Of a DNA stretch of 20,796 bases, positions 7,698 through 15,140 are shown piece after piece. The translations under genes and the position numbers were made by a program. Below the pieces are notes generated by a model, which was not told the origin of the DNA, ran no database searches, and saw nothing but the letters and a program-made list of their open reading frames with translations. The stretch comes from CAZEAC01 sp964510065 (lineage in GTDB: Bacteria; Bdellovibrionota_C; UBA2361; CAIXSY01). Position 1 is the first letter of the stretch; each line of letters opens with the position of its first letter. The stretch lies in the NCBI GenBank assembly GCA_964510065.1, contig CAZEAC010000078.1, positions 1 to 20,796 on the forward strand, read 5' to 3'.

Positions 7698-9419
7698 GTG
7701 AGAAGGACACGGAAAAGAGGCTCGGCGCAGGGCTCGACTGTATCCTCACAGAGTCGCTCTAAGAAAAGGGGCGTCACGCAGTCGAAGAATATAAAGGGCT
7801 GGAGCAGGACACGCTACCGTGAGCAGAAGCAGAGAAAAGATCAGTTTCTTTCATTGAGTGGTCGAGAGGAGCCGGCGCTCGAGACACCAGAGACTTTGGG
7901 CAGGTTTGATTACTCCAAGCAACTTGGGTTTCCGGGGGAGTTCCCTTTTACTCGCGGAATTCAAGCCACAATGTATCGTGGCCGCCTTTGGACAATGCGC
8001 CAATTCGCGGGTTTCGGTACCCCGGAGGATACTAATCGACGCTTTAAGTATCTACTTAGTCATGGTCAGACTGGGCTCTCTACCGCATTTGATATGCCGG
8101 CATTGATGGGCTACGACGCCGATCATGACCGTTCCATGGGTGAGGTCGGGCGAGAAGGGGTAAGTCTCTCGACGCTTGATGATATGCGTAGGCTCTTCGA
8201 TGGGATCGACCAGACCGCCGTGACTACCTCAATGACGATCAATTGTACCGCGACAGTTGCCATGGCGATGTATTTTGCGCTTGCACGAGAGCGAAACGTC
8301 GCGCTCGAAAAGGTCGGTGGCACGATTCAAAACGACATGCTCAAGGAATTTATTGCGCAAAAAGAGTGGATCTGTCCTCCGGCTCCGGCAGTAAAGCTCG
8401 TGTGTGATGTGATTGAGTATTGTGCTGAGCACGCGCCGCGTTGGAACCCCGTGAGTGTAAGCGGGTACCATATCCGTGAGGCCGGAGCTACTTCGGCACA
8501 AGAGCTCGCGTTTACAATTGCCGATGGCATTGCGTACGTTGACCACTGTGTGAGCCGAGGAATGAGAGTTGACGATTTCGCGCCACGGCTCTCATTCTTT
8601 TTTGACGTACACAATAATTTTTTCGAAGAGATTGCAAAGTTCAGAGCTGCACGAAGAATCTGGGCGAAGCTACTACGTGAACGTTACCGAGCAAAGGATG
8701 TCCGTTCGATGATGCTTCGCACGCACGCACAAACTGCGGGGGTAAGCTTGACTGCGCAGCAGCCGGTGAATAACGTTGTGCGAGTGGCGCTTCAGGCGCT
8801 TGCGGCGGTTCTCGGTGGCGTGCAATCTCTCCACACAAACTCAATGGATGAGACGCTCGCGCTTCCGACAGAAGAGGCAGTCAAAGTGGCGTTGCGCACG
8901 CAGCAGATTATTGCCGAAGAGAGTGGTGTCGCCGATACGATCGATCCACTTGGCGGTTCCTACTATTTAGAAAAACTTACCTGTACAATGGAGCGAGAGG
9001 CGCTCGGTTATATCAAGAAAATTGATTCTTATGGCGGCATGCTTGCCGCGGTAGAACAGGGCTATCCGCAGCGTGAGATTGCCGAAGCCGCGTATCAATT
9101 TCAGCTGCGCCAAGATCAGGGCGATATTGCGCTTGTTGGCGTCAATCGCTACGCTGACGATTCTGACCAGAGTATTCCGCTGCATGAGATTGACCCGCGC
9201 GTGGAGCGAGAACAGGCCGAGCGCTGTCGCCAATTTCGCGCTAATCGCAACGCTCAAGCTGCCGAAAAGGCTATGGTTTCAGTGCGCGAATGCTGTGCCC
9301 AAAACCGTAATGTCATGCCTGTCGTGATAGATGCCGTACAAGTTGGCGTGACGTTAGGCGAGATTTCTGATATTTATAGAGAGACCTTTGGAGTCTATCG
9401 CGATCCGGGAATAATTTAG
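7698..9419 (+). CDS. icmA: Adenosylcobalamin-dependent acyl-CoA mutase large subunit, isobutyryl-CoA mutase type
   Basis: 573 residues from GTG, with GGGGAG just upstream. The body is a full acyl-CoA mutase catalytic TIM barrel: FPGEFPFTRGIQATMYRGR, RQFAGFGTPEDTN, GGTIQNDMLKEF, SVSGYHIREAGAT, APRLSFFFDVHNNFFEE, GVSLTAQQPVNNVVR and DPLGGSYYLEKLT. Residues that separate substrates: where methylmalonyl-CoA mutase of Propionibacterium has Tyr89 and Arg207 (118 apart), this protein has Phe103 and Gln221 (118 apart), the pair of isobutyryl-CoA mutase. The substrate histidine equivalent to His244 is His258. The enzyme would interconvert isobutyryl-CoA and n-butyryl-CoA. It lacks the B12 domain, which is encoded at 9994-10464. 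An Arg/Lys/Ser-rich tail of about 30 residues precedes the conserved start. Family assignment is certain; the substrate is a strong inference. Confidence 0.92.
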   Translation: MRRTRKRGSAQGSTVSSQSRSKKRGVTQSKNIKGWSRTRYREQKQRKDQFLSLSGREEPALETPETLGRFDYSKQLGFPGEFPFTRGIQATMYRGRLWTMRQFAGFGTPEDTNRRFKYLLSHGQTGLSTAFDMPALMGYDADHDRSMGEVGREGVSLSTLDDMRRLFDGIDQTAVTTSMTINCTATVAMAMYFALARERNVALEKVGGTIQNDMLKEFIAQKEWICPPAPAVKLVCDVIEYCAEHAPRWNPVSVSGYHIREAGATSAQELAFTIADGIAYVDHCVSRGMRVDDFAPRLSFFFDVHNNFFEEIAKFRAARRIWAKLLRERYRAKDVRSMMLRTHAQTAGVSLTAQQPVNNVVRVALQALAAVLGGVQSLHTNSMDETLALPTEEAVKVALRTQQIIAEESGVADTIDPLGGSYYLEKLTCTMEREALGYIKKIDSYGGMLAAVEQGYPQREIAEAAYQFQLRQDQGDIALVGVNRYADDSDQSIPLHEIDPRVEREQAERCRQFRANRNAQAAEKAMVSVRECCAQNRNVMPVVIDAVQVGVTLGEISDIYRETFGVYRDPGII

Positions 9420-9429
9420 GGGGGGAAGT

Positions 9430-9987
9430 ATGGTACGGCTATTTGTTGTTGGCTTGTTGTGTGCGTTGCCAGTTGCTTTTCTGGGGGCTGACTCCGAAGC
9501 GGAGTCTCTCGATAGCTCGCTTAGAGGCCGCTATGGTACTCTTTCAGCGCGTGATGTGCGAAAGCTTGTCCGAAAGAAAGTCACTGCGTCTGCGCTTTCT
9601 GATGTTTGTCCACAGACTCGCGCGATCGAGCGTGGTGAGATCTGGAAAAACGTTGCCTCGACACATATTCCGACTTCTGATGCGCGGCGCTATAGCACCA
9701 GCTTCATAACCCTACGGAGCCATTCAGCGCCATCATTTTCCTGCATTAAGGTGTACGATACCGCCGGGAATTTGGTGCACAAACTAGGACGGTATTCTCC
9801 GACTGGTTCGCAGTATAGTTCAAGAAGCTATGGTGGAAGTGGATGCGGGGACAGAAAATCGGCACGAGCCGTGGCTTCACGAGCGCGCTCGAATACTGGT
9901 AGTGCTAAGATATATCTCAAGGTGCGAAGCAATCAGTGTATTGAACTTTCCACTCCCGATGATTGTTTTAACAGTATTGCCTGCTAG
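9430..9987 (+). CDS. Hypothetical secreted cysteine-rich protein between the two mutase subunits
   Basis: 185 residues. A signal peptide (MVRLFVVGLLCALPVAFLGA, about 20 residues) precedes a mature part with six cysteines, at about residues 60, 104, 138, 168, 177 and 185, the last being the C-terminal residue; three disulfides are possible. The middle is Ser/Thr/Arg-rich (GRYSPTGSQYSSRSYGGSG) with beta-like stretches such as SFITLRS and SCIKVYDTAGN. I recognise no family. GGGGGGAAG before the ATG gives a workable ribosome site. Only 10 bases separate it from the mutase large subunit and 6 from the small subunit, so it is co-transcribed with cytoplasmic enzymes although it is clearly exported. 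Confidence 0.75.
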   Translation: MVRLFVVGLLCALPVAFLGADSEAESLDSSLRGRYGTLSARDVRKLVRKKVTASALSDVCPQTRAIERGEIWKNVASTHIPTSDARRYSTSFITLRSHSAPSFSCIKVYDTAGNLVHKLGRYSPTGSQYSSRSYGGSGCGDRKSARAVASRARSNTGSAKIYLKVRSNQCIELSTPDDCFNSIAC

Positions 9988-9993
9988 GAATTA

Positions 9994-10464
9994 ATGGCGC
10001 GGAAGAAGAACCCCGTAAAAAAGACAAAGCCGCGCGTCTCAAAAACGCCGAAAGTAGCGCTCGTCACATCTCCAATTCGAGTGCTTGTGGCCAAGGCTGG
10101 TTTAGATGGTCATGATCGCGGAGCAAAGGTTGTTGCGCGTGCCCTTCGTGATGCTGGGATGGAGGTTATCTATACCGGATTGCATCAAACTCCGGAGATG
10201 ATAGTGCGCAGCGCGGTGCAGGAAGATGTGCAATTCGTTGGATTAAGTATTCTTTCTGGCGCGCATATGTCGCTTTTTCCGGCTGTTTTAGAGCTCTTAC
10301 GTAAACAGGGCATTAATGACATTATTGTTTTCGGCGGCGGGATTATCCCGAAGAACGACGTCGTAGCGCTCGAAAATATGGGGGTGAAGAAGCTCTTTCT
10401 GCCTGGGGCGAGTACACAGGAGATTGTAGAGTGGGTCCGCGCGAACGCGCAAGAACGAGACTAA
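9994..10464 (+). CDS. icmB: Cobalamin-binding small subunit of the acyl-CoA mutase
   Basis: 156 residues, the size of free-standing B12-binding subunits of isobutyryl- and archaeal-type methylmalonyl-CoA mutases. It binds adenosylcobalamin base-off/His-on: the D-x-H-x-x-G motif is Asp38-Gly-His40-Asp-Arg-Gly43, with His40 the lower cobalt ligand. The second motif GLSILSGAH (Ser85 region) and the GGGIIP turn near residues 114-119, which line the dimethylbenzimidazole pocket, are also present. The first 25 residues are a Lys/Arg-rich extension (MARKKNPVKKTKPR) before the conserved IRVLVAKAGLDGHDRG. It follows the secreted protein by 6 bases, and the next gene starts one base after its stop. Confidence 0.93.
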   Translation: MARKKNPVKKTKPRVSKTPKVALVTSPIRVLVAKAGLDGHDRGAKVVARALRDAGMEVIYTGLHQTPEMIVRSAVQEDVQFVGLSILSGAHMSLFPAVLELLRKQGINDIIVFGGGIIPKNDVVALENMGVKKLFLPGASTQEIVEWVRANAQERD

Positions 10465-10465
10465 T

Positions 10466-10711
10466 ATGGCGAAATCAGGAAGTCAGTCGAGCGGAGTCGG
10501 TGTTATATTTGTTTTGCTCATGGGAGCAGTAATTCTTTGGGCGCTTTACGGACGATCGCAAGGCGCGCCGTTTCACCAGAGGTTGAATCATTTTATTGAG
10601 AGTCTTCAGAAAGATCGCGCGCCGGAGCAGCCTGAAACAGGTCCCCAGGACATCCTTGAGAGTCGCGATCGTGAGGAGCTAAACTCGTTGATAGAAGAGG
10701 TAACAAAATGA
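10466..10711 (+). CDS. Small single-pass membrane protein
   Basis: 81 residues: a short Ser/Gly N-terminus, one transmembrane segment at about residues 10-28 (VGVIFVLLMGAVILWALYG), then a charged tail rich in Glu, Asp, Arg and Gln that ends ELNSLIEEVTK and could be helical. No family recognised. It starts one base after the mutase small subunit stop and its TGA overlaps the ATG of the next gene (ATGA), so it is translated as part of the operon. It may anchor or accompany the two lipoproteins behind it; that is inference. Confidence 0.7.
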   Translation: MAKSGSQSSGVGVIFVLLMGAVILWALYGRSQGAPFHQRLNHFIESLQKDRAPEQPETGPQDILESRDREELNSLIEEVTK

Positions 10712-11169
10712 AAAGCGTCAAAAAGTTCGCAAGTGTGTTTGCTTTGATAATGGGATCTCTGACTCTGAGCAGCTGCATTATTCTTGCGCCAATAATTGAT
10801 TCGGTACAAAAGGCAGGGCTTACCGAATCGGGTCGTCAAGGCGCGCTTGCCACCAGCATCAAAGACTATCATCAAGCTCTGTATTGGCAGAGACCAAACC
10901 AAGCACTTGCTTTTGTTCGCGACGACAAACGCGAGCAGCTCGCCGATCAGATAGTGAAAGGTCATAAAGATGAACGCGTCGTCGATAGCAAGGTCGACTA
11001 TATTAATTGGACTAACAGTTCTTTCGAAGCCGAAGTCGATGTAGTTGCGAAATACTACAAATCACCTTTTTATATTGTGCATGAACGTATTGAAAAGCAG
11101 CAGTGGGAGTTCTCAATGGTATCGGGCTGGAAGCTCGTTAGTATAGAGACTAAGAAAGATGCAGCATAA
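10708..11169 (+). CDS. Hypothetical lipoprotein
   Basis: 153 residues. The N-terminus is a lipoprotein signal with lipobox L-S-S-C at Cys23. The mature chain has a first helical half (SIKDYHQALYWQRPNQALAF) and a beta-rich second half ending in WEFSMVSGWKLVSIE, a layout reminiscent of NTF2-like or small alpha+beta periplasmic proteins; that resemblance is weak. The start overlaps the upstream stop by ATGA, and the 3' end overlaps the next lipoprotein gene by 11 bases, so the three genes are surely co-expressed. Confidence 0.75.
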   Translation: MKSVKKFASVFALIMGSLTLSSCIILAPIIDSVQKAGLTESGRQGALATSIKDYHQALYWQRPNQALAFVRDDKREQLADQIVKGHKDERVVDSKVDYINWTNSSFEAEVDVVAKYYKSPFYIVHERIEKQQWEFSMVSGWKLVSIETKKDAA

Positions 11170-11956
11170 CTGTGTAGTTTTTTTGTTCGCGCCAATATTG
11201 TTATCGTCGTGCGCCTATCTTCCTTCGCGCGGTGGTTTGCCGCAGGCGGCTGTTGAGCCACTTGAAAGCGCTGGTGCTGAAGACTCCCAGCCCTTTACCC
11301 TTACTTTACTTCAGGAAATGAATGATGGGAGCAATATACGCCTTGCCGGCACGGTGCATGCAAATCGTGCCCTGGCGCTTTCGCCTCAGCGGACGGCGTC
11401 CCAGCCGGCGTTGTCGGCAAAGCTTCGTGTGACCGGTCTATCGGGCGGAGATGTGCGTTACACCAAAGAGCTTAATCTATCAGAAATTTCGACCAAAAAA
11501 GAAAACCCGCAAACACTTAACGTCGGCGATATGCTACCGTTTTCTTTTTCTATTCCCGTTGCAGGACTTGAAAGCTACAACCTAGAGCTGGTGTGGGGGG
11601 AAGAAGTAATGGCGTCAGGGCGTGTGCAGGTGGAAGATATTAAGCTCGAAGCTGTTGAGCAAGAATGCGAAGAGCCGCCATGCAAGACCCTTCCGAGAAT
11701 TAGCGCGATGTTGGTCAATCAGTCATCCACGGAGCGGAGCGATATCACCTTAGGGATTGGCTTCGTGCTGCTTCAGGAGGATAGCGTGCTCGATCTCTCT
11801 AAGGTGCTTCCTGAGAATGAAAAGAAGCTTGCGCTGAAAGGCGTGGTGCTCCAACCTGGCGAGCAGCGCGCGCTGAAGCTTAACCTTGATCGAGCGATTC
11901 CACGGGCCGAGCAGGGGAGGTATCAACCGGTTGTGCGGGTGCTTTCAGCAAAATAA
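11159..11956 (+). CDS. Hypothetical lipoprotein
   Basis: 265 residues. Signal with lipobox L-S-S-C at Cys18, then a Pro/Gly/Glu linker and an all-beta-looking body: repeated alternations such as FTLTLLQEMNDGSNIRLAG, LSAKLRVTGLSGGDVRYTK and YNLELVWGEEVMASGRV suggest immunoglobulin-like or beta-sandwich folds. A short loop with two cysteines reads QECEEPPCKTLPR. No enzyme motif is visible. It is the last gene of the operon; the palindromic repeat copy 2 starts 25 bases downstream. Confidence 0.75.
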   Translation: MQHNCVVFLFAPILLSSCAYLPSRGGLPQAAVEPLESAGAEDSQPFTLTLLQEMNDGSNIRLAGTVHANRALALSPQRTASQPALSAKLRVTGLSGGDVRYTKELNLSEISTKKENPQTLNVGDMLPFSFSIPVAGLESYNLELVWGEEVMASGRVQVEDIKLEAVEQECEEPPCKTLPRISAMLVNQSSTERSDITLGIGFVLLQEDSVLDLSKVLPENEKKLALKGVVLQPGEQRALKLNLDRAIPRAEQGRYQPVVRVLSAK

Positions 11957-11980
11957 GTAGAAGTTCGCAGCCCTGTATCG

Positions 11981-12122
11981 GTAAATGCTCATTAACTCCG
12001 GGTATTTTCCCCCCTATCTCGGTGCCCCCTGTGTCTCTGTGGTTTCATAAGTGTCTAAACCACAGAGACACAGAGGTCATCGAGCTGGGGAAAAGGCTAC
12101 CCATGCTTAATAAGTAGTTGCC
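11981..12122. repeat. Palindromic intergenic element, copy 2
   Basis: The core inverted repeat spans about 12000-12102. The inner arms are CTGTGTCTCTGTGGTTT and AAACCACAGAGACACAG around an 11-base loop, and the outer ends are TGCTCATTAA on the left and TTAATAAGTAGT on the right, which are roughly complementary to each other. It fills the gap between the acyl-CoA operon and miaB and may also act as a transcript end. The remaining stretch to 12239 shows no gene. Confidence 0.85.
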
Positions 12123-12239
12123 TGCACCGTTGGTAATCATTTACTCCTTCGCCTTAGAGTTCTTCTCGGATTTCTGATCGCCCCATCCTTGTAGCCCTTA
12201 CGCTGGCTTGCAGCCCCCTCAATATGGTACTACTTCATC

Positions 12240-13637
12240 ATGCTTCCCGATTCCAAACAGAGGCTCTATATCCGTACTTTCGGATGCCAGATGAATGAGT
12301 ATGACAGCCAGAAGCTGTTCAAGCTTCTTGAACCTGGATACGAAGCAGTGCGAAGTGTCGAAGAAGCGGATCTAGTGGTGATTAACACCTGTAGTGTTCG
12401 CGATAAGCCGGAGCAGAAGCTCTACAGCGTGTTAGGTGAACTTGCTGAAATCAAGCGTCAAAAACCCTCACTGATGGTTGGCGTCGGCGGTTGCGTGGCG
12501 CAGCAGGAAGGCAACGCTATCGTTGCTCGGTCGAAGAATGTCGATTTTGTGTTTGGCACGCACAATCTCTCTTTAGTGCCCGCACTAATTGAGCGTAGGC
12601 GACTTGGCGCCGGACCGCAGGTGGCGGTGGATTACCGTGACGAGTGGGAAGAGCTTCCGCTTGGATTTAGTGGCAAAGAGAGGGTCTCAGTATTTGTTGC
12701 AATTAGTCGGGGCTGTAACAAGAATTGTAGCTACTGCATTGTGCCGACTACCCGAGGTGTCGAGGTGTCACGCGCCGAAGACGAGATTGTCCGTGAGATT
12801 CGACTCGCGGTGCACCGAGGAGCACGCGAAGTAGTGTTACTTGGCCAAACCGTGAATTCATGGGGCAGAGACCTTTCTCCGCGAAAAACATTTGTGCACC
12901 TTCTGGAAAGGCTCTCGGAAATAGATCAACTTCTAAGGATTCGTTTTACTAGTCCACATCCTCAGGAGATTCGCGAGGATTTTTGTGACGCGGTGATTTC
13001 AAATCCTAAGATCTGCCGCCATATCCACATGCCGCTGCAATCCGGCAGTAATCGGATTTTAAAAGCGATGAACAGAAATTACCGTCGCGAGCGGTATCTT
13101 GATATTGTAGGCGAACTTCGATCAAGGGTTCCCGATATTGGTATTACGACAGATATCATTGTCGGATTCCCTGGTGAACAGGAGGAAGATTTCTTGCAAA
13201 CCCTCGACGTGCTCGAACAGGTCCAGTTTGATAGCAGCTATTCGTTTATGTTTTCACCACGTCCCGGAACAGAGGCCGAACGAATGTCCGATCAGGTGGA
13301 GCCATCTTTAAAAGCCGAAAGACTTAAACGCTTTCAAGCTCGTCAAGATGAGATTACCGCCGAGCGGCTTAGCGCCGCAGTAGGAAGTGTAAAGGAGGTT
13401 CTAATTGATGGGCCAAGCCAGCACGATTCAGCGCTGTTGCACGGAAAGAGCTCGCAGAATATCTCCGTTAATCTCAGTGCATCTGGCGTGCCTGAATATG
13501 GAGAGCTTAGCCCAGGTGACCTAGTGGCGGTAAATGTGACTTCAGCTGCTCGATTTACGTTGAAAGCCGAACCTATCGCAGTAATTCGGGGAAACCAACC
13601 AGCAGTGGCCCATGCCGTAGAAAGCCCGGGGCTTTGA
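12240..13637 (+). CDS. miaB: tRNA-2-methylthio-N6-dimethylallyladenosine synthase MiaB
   Basis: 465 residues, normal length. Radical SAM methylthiotransferase that adds the 2-methylthio group to i6A37 of tRNAs reading UNN codons. Domains in order: N-terminal UPF0004 domain with cluster cysteines Cys16 (TFGCQMNEYDS), Cys51 (VINTCSVRD) and Cys85 (VGGCVAQQEG); radical SAM core with C159-x3-C163-x2-C166 (SRGCNKNCSYCIVPTTRG), and downstream IGITTDIIVGFPGE and HMPLQSGSNRILKAMNR; C-terminal TRAM domain from about residue 380. The QMNEYDS and VPTTRG signatures favour MiaB over MtaB or RimO. No Shine-Dalgarno is visible before the ATG, but the next Met lies after Cys16, so this start is required. Confidence 0.97.
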   Translation: MLPDSKQRLYIRTFGCQMNEYDSQKLFKLLEPGYEAVRSVEEADLVVINTCSVRDKPEQKLYSVLGELAEIKRQKPSLMVGVGGCVAQQEGNAIVARSKNVDFVFGTHNLSLVPALIERRRLGAGPQVAVDYRDEWEELPLGFSGKERVSVFVAISRGCNKNCSYCIVPTTRGVEVSRAEDEIVREIRLAVHRGAREVVLLGQTVNSWGRDLSPRKTFVHLLERLSEIDQLLRIRFTSPHPQEIREDFCDAVISNPKICRHIHMPLQSGSNRILKAMNRNYRRERYLDIVGELRSRVPDIGITTDIIVGFPGEQEEDFLQTLDVLEQVQFDSSYSFMFSPRPGTEAERMSDQVEPSLKAERLKRFQARQDEITAERLSAAVGSVKEVLIDGPSQHDSALLHGKSSQNISVNLSASGVPEYGELSPGDLVAVNVTSAARFTLKAEPIAVIRGNQPAVAHAVESPGL

Positions 13638-13639
13638 GG

Positions 13640-13669
13640 TAGACAGTAGAAGCTTACTAGGGCTAGAAT
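13640..13669 (+). promoter_or_regulatory. Candidate sigma70 promoter of the bifunctional nuclease gene
   Basis: TAGACA at 13640-13645 and TAGAAT at 13664-13669 each match five of six consensus bases with an 18-base spacer, about 40 bases before the ATG at 13709. A small palindrome (AAAGCCCGGGGCTTT, 13621-13635) lies over the miaB stop just upstream. Confidence 0.45.
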
Positions 13670-13708
13670 AGGACGACAATATATGGAATGTTTTGAGGTT
13701 TTTTTCAC

Positions 13709-14302
13709 ATGAACTCGAAAGAAACGGCCGTTGAAATGTTTGTCGGTGGGTTGCTTCTTGACCGAAGCACTCAGGCTCCGGTGGTGATCTTAAAGGATGA
13801 AGCTGGTTCTGTAACTCTGCCAATCTGGATAGGCATAGCGGAGGCTACTTCGATCGCCAGTGCGATTAATCAGATTTCAATGGCCCGTCCGCTGACCCAT
13901 GACTTAATGCATGAGATGTTTACCCAACTTGGGATCACTGTGCAGCGGATACTTATTACAGAGTTAAAGGAGTCAACCTACTTCGCCGAGCTTGTGGTGT
14001 CGTACGGCGATAAGGTGCTTATCTTTGACGCGCGACCAAGTGATGCAATAGCGATTTCGTTGCGGGCGGCTGCGCCGATTTTTGTGGCTCAGGCGGTGCT
14101 TGATCAGGCTAAGGTGGTATTTCCGCCTGGCTCAACGACGCCGGTAGACGGTGTGCCCCCGGATCAGGCTGGCGCTGAAGGTGAGCAGGCTGAGGGAGGC
14201 GAAGCCCCGCCCCGAGGGCCTGATTTCACTAGTATAGACAAAGAGAAGTGGATTGAGATTTTGAACAGCCTCGATCCGGATGATTTTAAGTATAAGATGT
14301 AG
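13709..14302 (+). CDS. Bifunctional nuclease (DUF151/BFN) family protein
   Basis: 197 residues. The first about 140 residues are a BFN domain: EMFVGGLLLDRSTQAPVVIL, VTLPIWIGIAEATSIASAI, RPLTHDLMHEMFTQLG and FDARPSDAIAISLRAAAPIF are all recognisable family segments. Plant members were described as having RNase and DNase activity; the role of bacterial members is not well established. The domain is followed by a Gly/Pro/Glu-rich linker (about residues 150-175) and a short acidic helical tail ending in WIEILNSLDPDDFKYKM. It lies 71 bases behind miaB in the same direction, an arrangement I also associate with deltaproteobacterial genomes. Confidence 0.92.
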   Translation: MNSKETAVEMFVGGLLLDRSTQAPVVILKDEAGSVTLPIWIGIAEATSIASAINQISMARPLTHDLMHEMFTQLGITVQRILITELKESTYFAELVVSYGDKVLIFDARPSDAIAISLRAAAPIFVAQAVLDQAKVVFPPGSTTPVDGVPPDQAGAEGEQAEGGEAPPRGPDFTSIDKEKWIEILNSLDPDDFKYKM

Positions 14303-14325
14303 TGTAACGGAGCGTGAGAGGGGAA

Positions 14326-15105
14326 GTGGAAACGCCAAAAACAGAAGAGCGTATGCTCGATAATGAGCCGGAACATCAGAGCGCAGATCAAGATTTTGAT
14401 GGTGGGGTAATTGGGAAGACTGTTTCTGAAGATCCCTTGCTGAAATTTCTTGCAGGGGAATGGAGGAGTTTGGTTGGTTGTATCGCGGTAGCAATCCTTG
14501 GTTATTTTGGCTACTCAAGCTACATTGGCGTGGTTACTGGAAATCAGCGTGAAGCTGCCGATCAGTTGGCTGGCGTGCGTGCTGATTACGATTCTATCGT
14601 GCTGCTAGGTGAACAGTTCCGAACTGAGAAGGACGAAAGCGCCAAGGCCGAAAAGAAGAAAAAGTTCGACGAAGCAAAAGTCCGGCTGGATGAGCGAATT
14701 AAGGGCCTTTCTGAAACTGTGTCGCCCTATAAGGAAACAGCACCTATCTACTCGGCGCTAGTAAGCGTTGAAGCCGGAAATATTCCGACGATTACTGCTG
14801 CGGGGGAAAGCGGTTGGGAGCAGGCCAAGGCAGATTCGTCGACGCGTTTCGTAGGCGAGATTCAAGCACTTTTGAATGCACGAATCCTCGTTGATAATGC
14901 CGAGCGTCGAGCCGAAGGGGTTTCAGCTCTAGAAAAGCTCGCATCCAGTGCGGACTCCGTGGCAGTCCCTTCAGTAGTAACCCTTGCCACAATTGCAAAT
15001 TCTCCTGCGGAAAAGGAAAAGGTGAAGAAGCTTATCGATAATCTTGTGCAGCGTGAAGCATATTACGGCACTGTGCTTAAAGAGGCACGTGCGCGTCTCG
15101 ATTGA
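14326..15105 (+). CDS. Single-pass membrane protein with periplasmic helical domain (YfgM/TPR-like candidate)
   Basis: 259 residues from the GTG at 14326, preferred because GAGG lies four bases upstream; an in-frame GTG at 14314 and ATG at 14353 are alternatives. An acidic cytoplasmic N-terminus is followed by one hydrophobic segment (LVGCIAVAILGYFGYSSYIG) at about residues 48-68, then a long helical part with a highly charged coiled-coil stretch (ESAKAEKKKKFDEAKVRLDE) and Ala-rich helical pairs. This layout resembles YfgM-type inner-membrane proteins with a tetratricopeptide-like solenoid, but the sequence match is not strong enough to name it. It starts 23 bases after the nuclease gene and probably shares its transcript. 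Confidence 0.75.
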   Translation: METPKTEERMLDNEPEHQSADQDFDGGVIGKTVSEDPLLKFLAGEWRSLVGCIAVAILGYFGYSSYIGVVTGNQREAADQLAGVRADYDSIVLLGEQFRTEKDESAKAEKKKKFDEAKVRLDERIKGLSETVSPYKETAPIYSALVSVEAGNIPTITAAGESGWEQAKADSSTRFVGEIQALLNARILVDNAERRAEGVSALEKLASSADSVAVPSVVTLATIANSPAEKEKVKKLIDNLVQREAYYGTVLKEARARLD

Positions 15106-15140
15106 TTTTTCGCAGGCGAGTTGTGCTGGTAAGGCGCCGC

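Noticed and set aside
7698..10464. Methylmalonyl-CoA mutase as the name of the two-subunit enzyme
   Set aside because: The substrate-contacting Tyr and Arg of methylmalonyl-CoA mutase are Phe103 and Gln221 here, and the neighbours (butyryl-type dehydrogenase, crotonase) do not include an epimerase or propionyl-CoA carboxylase.
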